From Chloroflexota bacterium (GTDB lineage: Bacteria > Chloroflexota > Dehalococcoidia > Dehalococcoidales > RBG-16-60-22), in the NCBI GenBank assembly GCA_016190585.1, contig JACPQH010000077.1, forward strand, positions 1-7,538: a DNA stretch of 7,538 bases. The letters run 5' to 3'. Made by a program: the position numbers and the translations under genes. Below are positions 1-5,860 of the stretch, one piece after another. Under the pieces are notes generated by a model. That model did not search any database. It was not told where the DNA came from and was given only the letters and a program-made list of their open reading frames with translations. Every line of letters starts with the position of its first letter. The stretch's first letter is position 1.

Positions 1-15
1 CCATTAATATGTAAA

Positions 16-711
16 GTGAACACCACAAAAATCCTTATCGTCGATGACGAAAAAAAGATTGTCGAAATAGTAAAGGCCTACCTGGACAGGGAAGGCTTTC
101 GCACCGTGGTTGCCTTCGACGGCCCCTCCGCCCTCAACCTGGCCCGCAAGGAGCGCCCGGACCTTGTCGTGCTCGATTTGATGTTGCCCGGCATCAGCGG
201 CTGGGACGTGTGCCGCGCCCTGCGCCGCGAGTCGGATGTGCCCGTCATCATGCTGACCGCCCGCAATGAGAGCTCCGATAAGATCGTAGGTCTTGAGCTC
301 GGCGCCGACGACTATGTGACCAAGCCGTTCGATCCGAAGGAGCTCGTATCCAGGGTCAAGGCCGTGCTGAGACGGTCAGACACCCGCCGGCCGGCGAAAT
401 CGTTCATCCGGGTGCATGAGCTGACCATCGATCTTGAGAAACGGCAGGTGCGGATGGGGGAGAGACCGATCGGGCTCACCGCCCTGGAGTTTGAGCTGCT
501 CCGCGGCCTGGCGGAGACCCCCGGACGCGTGTTCAGCCGCGCCCAGTTGCTGGACAAGGTCCAGGATGAAAGCTACGAGGGCTATGAGCGTACCATCGAC
601 AGCCATATAAAGAATCTCCGCAAGAAGATTGAGCCGGACCCCGCCCACCCCAGGTATATCATCACGGTATATGGCGCGGGCTACAAGCTGGAGGAGCACG
701 CGGATGTTTAG
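16..711 (+). CDS. OmpR/PhoB-family two-component response regulator
   Basis: DNA-binding response regulator that would be phosphorylated by the histidine kinase encoded immediately downstream. The receiver domain spans residues ~4-118, with the acidic pocket D10-D11-E12, phosphoacceptor D54 (VVLDLMLPG), switch T81 (IMLTAR) and K103 (YVTKPF). A winged-helix effector domain spans ~130-226 and ends in the usual RTIDSHIKNLRKKIE recognition helix and the VYGAGYKLE wing. At 231 aa it is full length. The start used is GTG at 16, which places the normal few residues before the first beta strand. No Shine-Dalgarno is visible in the 15 bases before it, and the frame stays open to the window edge, so a start further upstream cannot be excluded. 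Its last 8 bases overlap the kinase gene, implying co-translation. The family is certain; the regulon is not deducible. The closest resemblance is to BaeR/PhoP-type regulators. Confidence 0.95.
   Translation: MNTTKILIVDDEKKIVEIVKAYLDREGFRTVVAFDGPSALNLARKERPDLVVLDLMLPGISGWDVCRALRRESDVPVIMLTARNESSDKIVGLELGADDYVTKPFDPKELVSRVKAVLRRSDTRRPAKSFIRVHELTIDLEKRQVRMGERPIGLTALEFELLRGLAETPGRVFSRAQLLDKVQDESYEGYERTIDSHIKNLRKKIEPDPAHPRYIITVYGAGYKLEEHADV
690..696 (+). promoter_or_regulatory. Ribosome binding site fixing the kinase start at 704
   Basis: GGAGGAG sits 7 nt before the ATG at 704, inside the end of the response regulator gene. It argues for the start at 704 rather than the longer in-frame start at 629, which would add 25 residues read out of frame through the regulator gene and would bury the N-terminal membrane segment. 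Confidence 0.8.
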
Positions 712-2170
712 CCTGCGCTGGAAGCTGGCCGGCGCTTTCCTGCTGGTGGTGCTGGTCTCGGTGGGCCTGACCGCTTTCCTGGCCAACCTGAGCACGGGCC
801 GCGAGTTCAGCCAGTACGTGTCGCGTGGCAACGCGGCGTATGCGCGCGACGTCGCCGAGAGCCTGGAGCAGTTCTACGCCCGGAGGCAAAGCTGGGACGG
901 CGTCCAGGCGATACTAACCGGCTTGACTCGGTCAGGTAACGACCGCCTAGTGGTCGCGGACAGCTCCGGGCTTATCGTGGGCGATACCGACCGGGCATGG
1001 CTCGGCGACACCGCTTCCGCCGTGGGTCTCGCAGAGGGTATGCCGCTTGCTGTCTCCGGGCAGGAAGCAGGCACTTTGTTCCCGATCGTTTACGGCGCCG
1101 GGCACAACCAGGGCATGATGGGCATGATGGGCCGGGGTATGATGGCCGGCATGAACGCCCCCGGTACCGTCATCCTGGACAGCGCTCAGCAGGACTTTCT
1201 TGACAGTATTAACAGATCCCTCCTGACGGTTGGCCTTATCGCCGCCGGGGTCGCGCTCCTCCTGGGGCTCTTCCTGACACGGCAGGTAACGAACCCCATG
1301 CGCACCCTCAGTGAGGGCGCCCACCGCATCGCCGCCGGCGATTTAAGCTACCGGGCGCCCGCTAAAGCTAAAGACGAGCTTGGCGACCTGTCCCGGTCCT
1401 TCAATGTCATGGCCGCCAGCCTGGACAGGGCGGAGCAGACCCGCCGGAGGCTGACCGCCGACATCTCCCATGAACTCAGGACGCCCCTCACTATTATCGA
1501 AGGCACGGTGGACGCCATCCTCGACGGCGTGTTCACGGCGGACAGCGAACGGCTCACCTCGATAAAGGAGCAAACGGCGTTGCTGACGCGTCTCATCAAC
1601 GACCTCCGTGACATCTCCTTGGCTGAGTCCGGCCAGCTCAAGCTGGAACTCAGCCCGGTAGACCTACCGGAGCTGCTGCGCCGGATAACGTCGCAGGCCG
1701 AGATCAAAGCCGCCGAAAAAGGCATTCGGCAGAGCCTGACCGTTGCCGGCGCCGTCCCGGTGGTGCTGGCAGACCCTGCCCGTATCGAGCAGGTCATCGG
1801 CAACCTGCTGGCCAACGCCGTCCGGCACACACCGCCGGGGGGAGACATCAAGGTCGCCGTCAGCCAGGTAAGCAGCGACCCGGCTCACGGCATATCCTGC
1901 CCGAGCGCGCTCATCGCCGTGGCGGATAACGGGGAAGGCATCCCGGCCGAAGCCTTGCCGAACGTCTTCGAGCGCTTCTACCGGGTGGGGGCCTCCCGCG
2001 CCCGGAGCGAGGGCGGGAGCGGCCTGGGACTGGCTATCGTCAAGCAGATGGTGCTGGCCCACGGCGGCGCGGTCTGGGCGCAGAGCGAACCGGGTAAAGG
2101 CAGCACCTTTTTTGTCTCTTTGCCCGTTGCTCCGGTGGAAAATGCGGCCGGTGCGAACGTTATCTCGTGA
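704..2170 (+). CDS. Membrane sensor histidine kinase (HAMP-HisKA-HATPase) with Met-rich extracytoplasmic loop
   Basis: Sensor kinase of 488 aa, cognate partner of the overlapping response regulator. The order is: transmembrane helix 1 (~9-28), an extracytoplasmic sensor region (~29-172), transmembrane helix 2 (~173-192), HAMP (~193-245), HisKA with phosphoacceptor H256 in SHELRTPL, and HATPase_c with N371 (NLLANAVRHT), the G1 box D408 (DNGEGIP), the F box (FERFYR, ~422-427) and the G2 box (GGSGLGLAIV, ~437-446). All catalytic motifs are intact. The architecture resembles BaeS-like envelope sensors. The odd part is MMGMMGRGMMAGM at 138-150, seven methionines in 13 residues with H134 just before, close to the second membrane helix. 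Such clusters bind Cu(I)/Ag(I) in other proteins, so metal sensing is possible but unproven. ATG 704 is chosen for the strong ribosome binding site and the 8-nt overlap with the regulator. Confidence 0.93.
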   Translation: MFSLRWKLAGAFLLVVLVSVGLTAFLANLSTGREFSQYVSRGNAAYARDVAESLEQFYARRQSWDGVQAILTGLTRSGNDRLVVADSSGLIVGDTDRAWLGDTASAVGLAEGMPLAVSGQEAGTLFPIVYGAGHNQGMMGMMGRGMMAGMNAPGTVILDSAQQDFLDSINRSLLTVGLIAAGVALLLGLFLTRQVTNPMRTLSEGAHRIAAGDLSYRAPAKAKDELGDLSRSFNVMAASLDRAEQTRRRLTADISHELRTPLTIIEGTVDAILDGVFTADSERLTSIKEQTALLTRLINDLRDISLAESGQLKLELSPVDLPELLRRITSQAEIKAAEKGIRQSLTVAGAVPVVLADPARIEQVIGNLLANAVRHTPPGGDIKVAVSQVSSDPAHGISCPSALIAVADNGEGIPAEALPNVFERFYRVGASRARSEGGSGLGLAIVKQMVLAHGGAVWAQSEPGKGSTFFVSLPVAPVENAAGANVIS

Positions 2171-2177
2171 AATCTTT

Positions 2178-2183
2178 GGAGGT
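2178..2183 (+). promoter_or_regulatory. Ribosome binding site fixing the DUF3052-like start at 2191
   Basis: GGAGGT lies 7 nt before ATG 2191. The alternative in-frame GTG at 2167 overlaps the kinase stop and would translate through this site, so 2191 is preferred. Confidence 0.75.
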
Positions 2184-2190
2184 ACGCGCA

Positions 2191-2574
2191 ATGCCCGATA
2201 AATCAGTCGCCCGGAAGCTCGGCATCAAGGAAGGCTACCAGGTCCTTATCGTCAACGAGCCCGCAGGCTACCGGACAATATTGGGGGAGCTGCCCCCGAA
2301 CGTTACCGTATCGACCGAGCCGGGGCCGACCGTTGATCTTATCCAGGTCTTCGTAACCTCCCGGAACGAGCTTGAGCATGAGCTCGGCCGGATGAAGACC
2401 CTGCTGCGCGCCAGGGGGCTGCTCTGGGTAAGCTATCCGAAAGACGCCTCAAGAATCAAAGCGGACATCAACCGGGACAGTATCAACGACTACGCGCACT
2501 CAATGGGTCTTGAAGGAATCGCCATGATATCGGTCGATGATACCTGGTCGGCGCTGCGTTTAAAGGTCATTTAG
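2191..2574 (+). CDS. Small DUF3052-like protein
   Basis: A soluble protein of 127 aa with no signal peptide or membrane segment. It resembles the DUF3052 family: an N-terminal KLGIKEGYQVLIVNEP stretch (~9-24), a central acidic region leading to VDLIQVFVTSR (~50-60), a helix with LEHELGRM, then LLWVSYPKDASR (~80-91) and a C-terminal part with IAMISVDDTWSALRLK. The biochemical function of this family is not established to my knowledge. Strand-turn-strand segments separated by helices suggest a compact alpha/beta fold. It lies 20 nt downstream of the kinase and is probably co-transcribed with the two-component pair, but nothing in the sequence shows that it takes part in signalling. Its stop codon is one base from the stop of the convergent ferredoxin gene. 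The family assignment is by recalled pattern and is moderately secure. Confidence 0.7.
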   Translation: MPDKSVARKLGIKEGYQVLIVNEPAGYRTILGELPPNVTVSTEPGPTVDLIQVFVTSRNELEHELGRMKTLLRARGLLWVSYPKDASRIKADINRDSINDYAHSMGLEGIAMISVDDTWSALRLKVI

Positions 2575-2575
2575 A

Positions 2576-2791
2576 CTATTCGGTTTGAATCACCGCCACC
2601 GGGCAGAGCATAGACGCCTCGACAACGCAGGCCTCCAGCTCCTCGCCCACCTCGCCCTCACCGACCCCGTCCATCCGGAACCGGTCGACAATCACGGCCT
2701 TGTCATTTTCCGGCAGCGAGAAGACATCCGGGCAGGTCTCTTCACAGACGCCGCACTCGATGCACCCTTCCCGGTCAATGCGGACCTTCAT
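2576..2791 (-). CDS. [4Fe-4S] ferredoxin, single cluster
   Basis: A small acidic electron carrier of 71 aa. The cluster motif CIECGVC (C10, C13, C16) plus C63 in CPVAVIQ supply the four ligands. C20 (the TCPDVF position) and C55 (seven residues before C63) are placed as the disulfide pair in Pyrococcus furiosus-type mono-cluster ferredoxins, whose CPDVF element is also shared. The stretch between the two halves (~26-50) is longer and more Gly/Glu-rich than in those archaeal proteins. ATG 2791 is chosen because the protein then begins MKVRIDREGC, the normal distance from the first cysteine, with GGGAAGAGG just upstream. The open frame extends further upstream, but that part is not ferredoxin-like. 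The redox partner is unknown. Transcription runs toward the DUF3052-like gene with one base between the two stops. Confidence 0.9.
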   Translation of the reverse strand: MKVRIDREGCIECGVCEETCPDVFSLPENDKAVIVDRFRMDGVGEGEVGEELEACVVEASMLCPVAVIQTE

Positions 2792-2909
2792 ACCTCTTCC
2801 CGCATGGCGACAATCGTCCCCGCCGCCGATTTCACAGCGGCGTCCCCCTGCCCCGCTCCCTGACGAAATCGAGCTTTTCCGCCTCTTGAACGAAGTCTGG
2901 GTATTCCAT
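2788..2909 (-). pseudogene. Small ORF upstream of ferredoxin, apparently frameshifted in a G tract
   Basis: On the minus strand ATG at 2909 follows GGAGGG by 7 nt and opens a 25-codon frame (MEYPDFVQEAEKLDFVRE...) that stops at 2832. Adding one G to the G5 tract (C5 on the plus strand, 2844-2848) would let it continue for 40 residues, through DAAVKSAAGTIVAMREEV, to a TGA at 2790-2788 that overlaps the ferredoxin ATG as ATGA. That is the usual signature of a translationally coupled gene pair. The alternatives are a sequencing or assembly error in the homopolymer, a genuine decayed gene, recoding, or chance. The helical, charged N-terminus is vaguely like DUF2267-type proteins, but this is a weak impression only. 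No function is assigned. Confidence 0.45.
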
Positions 2910-3095
2910 GGCAGTACCCTCCGGGACACTACCATATAGTTTAGAGCCCGGCGATAAAAAGCGAAATACGAATTAATACCTATTAGCTCCGGTCCCGCCG
3001 CATTGACTAATTCATTTGACCGGGCGCTTGAATCAGGAAAAACGTATCGAAAAAGAAGCAATACCTAGTGCGACCCATCTAACATTGTCGTTACT

Positions 3096-3156
3096 TGTCA
3101 TTCCGCAACGCCGTGGGGAATCCGTACTCGGTTGGGGACGGATTCCTCGTCGCGAC
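3096..3156. repeat. Degraded dispersed intergenic inverted-repeat element (putative)
   Basis: The element contains TGTCATTCC, then GGAATCCGT (3117-3125) and its exact reverse complement ACGGATTCC (3138-3146) around a 12-nt loop. The ATTCC at 3100-3104 can also pair with GGAAT at 3117-3121, giving two alternative hairpins. Its style (TGTCATTCC ... GGAATCC ... GGATTCCTCG) matches the short palindromic elements scattered between genes in many bacteria. No second copy is present in this window, so its repetitive nature is inferred. Confidence 0.45.
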
Positions 3157-3284
3157 ACTCCCTCGGAAAGGCACTTAATTAACGTTGTTTCAGACGCCGC
3201 TAGTCTAACCCTTCAATCCCTCCGGCGCGAGGATAATATCGGAACTTCTTACGGTAAACCACGGCAAAAAACGGGGTAAAAAGC

Positions 3285-3313
3285 GAGACTTTATGAGAAA
3301 GTTAGGCTATAAT
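3285..3313 (+). promoter_or_regulatory. Putative sigma-70 promoter of the hydro-lyase operon
   Basis: A perfect TATAAT -10 box (3308-3313) has a partial -35 box GAGACT (3285-3290, matching the GAC core of TTGACA) at 17-bp spacing. Transcription would start near 3320, giving a leader of about 70 nt before ATG 3393. The surrounding sequence is AT-richer than the genes. This is the best promoter in the window and the only good one ahead of the four-gene operon. Confidence 0.6.
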
Positions 3314-3335
3314 ATAACATCCCGTACAAACCGCG

Positions 3336-3360
3336 GCGCTTATCGGAGTCCGGTTAGCGC
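3336..3360 (+). promoter_or_regulatory. 11-bp dyad/hairpin in the 5' leader of the operon
   Basis: The arms 3336-3346 and 3350-3360 (GCGCTTATCGG / CCGGTTAGCGC) pair at ten of eleven positions, counting one G-U, with a T-T mismatch and an AGT loop. It starts about 23 bp after the -10 box and ends 20 nt before the ribosome binding site. It could be a repressor operator just downstream of the promoter, or an mRNA stem that stabilises or attenuates. There is no following T tract, so it is not an intrinsic terminator. Confidence 0.5.
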
Positions 3361-3392
3361 AATAACCCCTACCCGCCAACAGGAGGTGCCAT

Positions 3393-4772
3393 ATGGTAAC
3401 GACCCGCGCCGGGACTGCCACCGAAGCGATAGCCAGGTTCATCACCAGGATGAGATATGACATCATCCCGCAGGCCGCCGTTGACGTGGTGAGGCGCACC
3501 GTGCTGGACTGCATCGGCATAACCCTGGGCGGCCGCGCCGCCCCCGAGGGCCGGATTATCATAGATTATGTCAAGGAGTCAGGCGGCCCGCCCGAGGCCG
3601 TGGTTTTCGGCGCCGGCTTCAGGGCTCCGGCCGCCCAGGCCGCCCTGGCCAACGGGACAATGGCGGCGGCCCTGGACTACGGGGACACGTCGCTGACCTG
3701 GGGCGTCGGCCACCCCAGCCAGAGCACCCTGCCCGCTGTCCTGGCGCTGGGGGAAAAGGTACAGGCCTCCGGGAAGCAGGTCATCGAGGCCTATATCACC
3801 GGTTTTGAGGTGGGGTCGCGGATAGGCTCCGCGCTGAACCGGCACTACGACCTGGGGTGGCACACCACCGCGACTATCGGCACCCTGGCCGGCGCCGCGG
3901 CCTGTGCCAGGTTACTGAATCTTGATGTCACGCGCACCCGCATGGCGCTGGGCATCGCCGGTTCCAGCGTCTCCGGCCTGAAACGGCAGTTCGGCTCGAT
4001 GATGGCATCTTTCCACAGCGGCAAGGCCTCCCGGGATGCCGTGGTGGCCGCCTCGCTGGCCCAGAAGGGCTTCACCGCGCATGATAACATCATGGAGGGC
4101 GACAACGGCGTGGCGCACCTCTTCACCGGCGGTGATTTCGACGCGGAGAGGCTGAGACAGACTTCGGATGGGCGTTTCGATATCCTCTCACCGGGAGGCG
4201 TCTATATCAAGGCTTATCCCTGCTGCCACCTGACCCAGTGGTGCCTCGGGGCGATGTACCACCTCAAGCGGGAGCAGGGCATCCGGTTTGAGGACGTCGC
4301 CGGGATAGTCTGCCGTATCCCCAGCTTCTTCTTTACGACGCTCACCTCGGAGCCGAAGACCGGCTGGGATGCCCGCCGCTCCCTGGAGTATTGCCTGGCG
4401 GTGTTACTGCTTGACGGCGAGATTAAGACAGAGGCCTTCACCGACGAGCTGCTGGCGCGTCCCGCCGTCCAGGCTTTCATGAGGAATGTGAAGCTGGTCC
4501 CCATTTCCGGGGCCGTTACCGTGGCGGAGTCGCTCAAGCAGCCGGAAACGATGGTCGTTACTCTCAAGGACGGTACGGAGCACGTTCGCGAGGTCAGCTA
4601 CCCGAGGGGCGACACCCTGCGCGACCCCATGACCGACCGCGAGCTGGAGGCCAAGTTCCGGGAATGCGCCCGCGCCACGCTTAGCCGGGAGCGGACGGAA
4701 CGCGTCCTGGAACAGGCCTGGAAGCTGGAGGCCCTCCCGCGGATAACCGACCTTACCGGATTATGCCTGTAA
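3393..4772 (+). CDS. MmgE/PrpD family protein (2-methylcitrate dehydratase / cis-aconitate decarboxylase superfamily)
   Basis: A cytoplasmic protein of 459 aa, the normal length for MmgE/PrpD. The family includes 2-methylcitrate dehydratase and cis-aconitate decarboxylase (IRG1, which makes itaconate). It has the helical domain with DCIGITLGGR (39-48), the active-site segment D95-Y-G-D-T99...H107-P-S, GWHTTATIGTLAGAAA (H157) and the second-domain IKAYPCCH segment (K273). The positions of D95, T99, H107, H157 and K273 correspond to residues I recall as important in IRG1. In the FGSMMASFHSGKA segment A205 stands where the family usually has a lysine (TKPLH-like). The start ATG 3393 has AGGAGGT at 3381-3387 with 5-nt spacing. 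This is the first gene of the hydro-lyase operon, behind the promoter and leader dyad. The substrate is not assigned: methylcitrate, cis-aconitate or another carboxylate is possible, and the missing lysine argues against a textbook activity. Confidence 0.9.
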   Translation: MVTTRAGTATEAIARFITRMRYDIIPQAAVDVVRRTVLDCIGITLGGRAAPEGRIIIDYVKESGGPPEAVVFGAGFRAPAAQAALANGTMAAALDYGDTSLTWGVGHPSQSTLPAVLALGEKVQASGKQVIEAYITGFEVGSRIGSALNRHYDLGWHTTATIGTLAGAAACARLLNLDVTRTRMALGIAGSSVSGLKRQFGSMMASFHSGKASRDAVVAASLAQKGFTAHDNIMEGDNGVAHLFTGGDFDAERLRQTSDGRFDILSPGGVYIKAYPCCHLTQWCLGAMYHLKREQGIRFEDVAGIVCRIPSFFFTTLTSEPKTGWDARRSLEYCLAVLLLDGEIKTEAFTDELLARPAVQAFMRNVKLVPISGAVTVAESLKQPETMVVTLKDGTEHVREVSYPRGDTLRDPMTDRELEAKFRECARATLSRERTERVLEQAWKLEALPRITDLTGLCL

Positions 4773-4773
4773 C

Positions 4774-4786
4774 GCCGGCGCCCGGC
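4774..4786 (+). other. Small GC-rich intercistronic hairpin
   Basis: GCCGG (4774-4778) and CCGGC (4782-4786) form a 5-bp GC stem with a 3-nt loop, one base after the stop of the PrpD-like gene. It is followed by TAATTTCAAAA rather than a run of T, so it is not a convincing terminator. It may affect mRNA stability between the first two genes, or may be chance in GC-rich DNA. Confidence 0.25.
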
Positions 4787-4811
4787 TAATTTCAAAAGGG
4801 ACGGAGAGATA

Positions 4812-5819
4812 ATGTCTTACGGCATCAGTTCCAGGTACTTCGAAGATTATGCCGCGGGTGAGAGCGGCGTTACCTACAGCCGGACGGTGACCGAGGGCGA
4901 TATTCACGGGTTCGCCTATGTCACCGGGGACTTCAACCAGGTGCACATCGACGCCGATTTCGCCAGGTCGACGCGCTTCGGCGGGCGGATAGCCCACGGG
5001 CTCTGCACCTTCAGTATCGCCACCGGGCTCTTGCACCTGCAGCGCGCGGCAATACTGGGGCCGGAGACCGCCGGCGTCCGTCTCCGGGGCTTTGACGTGC
5101 GTTACCTCCTCCCGGTACTGACCGGCGATACCATCAGGGTCGGCTGGAGCCTGGCGGACAAGCGGAACGATGAGAGCGACCCCGGCGCCGGCATTCTCGA
5201 TACCCGGTGCGATATCCTTAACCAGAAGGGCGAGCTGGTGGCGGAAGCGGGCATCTCCGCCTCGGTTTCAAGGAAGGACCGGGACGGCAAAACGGGTGTG
5301 ACGCCAGCGGTCAAGACCTTCACACCGGGCAGGGGACCCTCCCCGGATTATACCCGCACCTACATGTATGACGACTACCGCCTCGGCATGCAGGACACGA
5401 CGGGCACTAGGACCATCACCGAGGCCGACGCCGTCAATTTCTGCGGGCTTTCGGGCAACTACCAGCGCCTTTACACCGACGAGGAGTACGCCCGGGCCAG
5501 CGGCTACGGCGGGCGCATCGCGCCTGATCTGCTGGCCTCGACCATCATCTTCGGCCTGATACACCGGGACTCGCCAACGCTCCTAGGCAACAAGACGGCC
5601 GGCATCAGGGGAGGCCACCTGAGCGACCGGCTGCGGTTCCTGGCGCCGGTAAGGCCGGGCGACACCATAAGGTGCCACTGGGAAATCGCCAGCATGAGAG
5701 AGTCACACACGAAACCCGACCGCGGCATCATCACCTTCGCGCTTCAGGTGCTAAACCAGCGCGACGAGGTCGTCCAGGAAGGCGAGGTGAGCTTCATGCG
5801 CGGCAAACGGACACACTGA
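4812..5819 (+). CDS. Tandem MaoC (double hot-dog) hydratase-like protein
   Basis: A protein of 335 aa with two MaoC-type hot-dog domains (~8-150 and ~180-330). Single MaoC enzymes hydrate enoyl-CoA esters, and family relatives include (R)-enoyl-CoA, mesaconyl-CoA and itaconyl-CoA hydratases. Domain 1 has the complete catalytic motif: D40 and H45 in TGDFNQVH, then FGGRIAHG (56-63). Domain 2 keeps the frame of the motif (SGNYQRLYTDEEYA, 214-227; GYGGRIAPDL, 231-240), but N216 and Y221 replace Asp and His, and P238-D239 replaces the HG of AHG. One active site per chain with a non-catalytic partner domain is therefore expected, as in other double hot-dog hydratases. ATG 4812 follows GGAGAG closely. 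It lies 39 nt after the PrpD-like gene and 41 nt before the fumarase alpha subunit, so it is probably in the same operon. The exact substrate is unknown; a CoA ester of a branched C4-C6 acid is a reasonable guess. Confidence 0.88.
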   Translation: MSYGISSRYFEDYAAGESGVTYSRTVTEGDIHGFAYVTGDFNQVHIDADFARSTRFGGRIAHGLCTFSIATGLLHLQRAAILGPETAGVRLRGFDVRYLLPVLTGDTIRVGWSLADKRNDESDPGAGILDTRCDILNQKGELVAEAGISASVSRKDRDGKTGVTPAVKTFTPGRGPSPDYTRTYMYDDYRLGMQDTTGTRTITEADAVNFCGLSGNYQRLYTDEEYARASGYGGRIAPDLLASTIIFGLIHRDSPTLLGNKTAGIRGGHLSDRLRFLAPVRPGDTIRCHWEIASMRESHTKPDRGIITFALQVLNQRDEVVQEGEVSFMRGKRTH

Positions 5820-5860
5820 CCGGAGCCGGTTCACGCTGATTTTACAGAAAGGGGGGAAGC

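Larger units (their letters stand above)
2910..3392. other. Long intergenic region between the divergent ferredoxin and PrpD-like genes
   Basis: I see no convincing gene here. A TTG-started 87-codon frame (3016-3279) has no ribosome binding site and runs through the inverted-repeat element. The left part is more AT-rich than the flanking genes and carries a perfect short palindrome TAATA-CC-TATTA (2974-2985), possibly an operator for minus-strand transcription toward the small ORF and ferredoxin. I could not pick a good -35/-10 pair for that direction. The middle carries a repeat-like element (3096-3156). The right end carries the promoter and leader dyad of the four-gene operon. Confidence 0.6.

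Noticed and set aside
629..703. Longer kinase start adding 25 residues
   Set aside because: These residues are an out-of-frame reading of the response regulator's conserved C-terminus; ATG 704 has the better ribosome binding site and puts the membrane helix at the N-terminus.
376..831. A 151-codon minus-strand open frame across the regulator/kinase junction
   Set aside because: It lies opposite two intact, motif-rich genes and shows no family features of its own.
2792..3061. N-terminal extension of the ferredoxin frame by 90 residues
   Set aside because: The extension is not ferredoxin-like, passes through intergenic sequence and the small ORF in another frame, and the internal ATG at 2791 has a good start context and gives the normal family length.
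3016..3279. An 87-codon plus-strand open frame in the intergenic region
   Set aside because: It starts at TTG with no ribosome binding site, its protein shows no recognisable family, and its middle is the translation of the inverted-repeat element.
4774..4800. Intrinsic terminator after the PrpD-like gene
   Set aside because: The GC hairpin is only 5 bp and is followed by mixed sequence, not a T run; the next gene begins 39 nt later with its own ribosome binding site.
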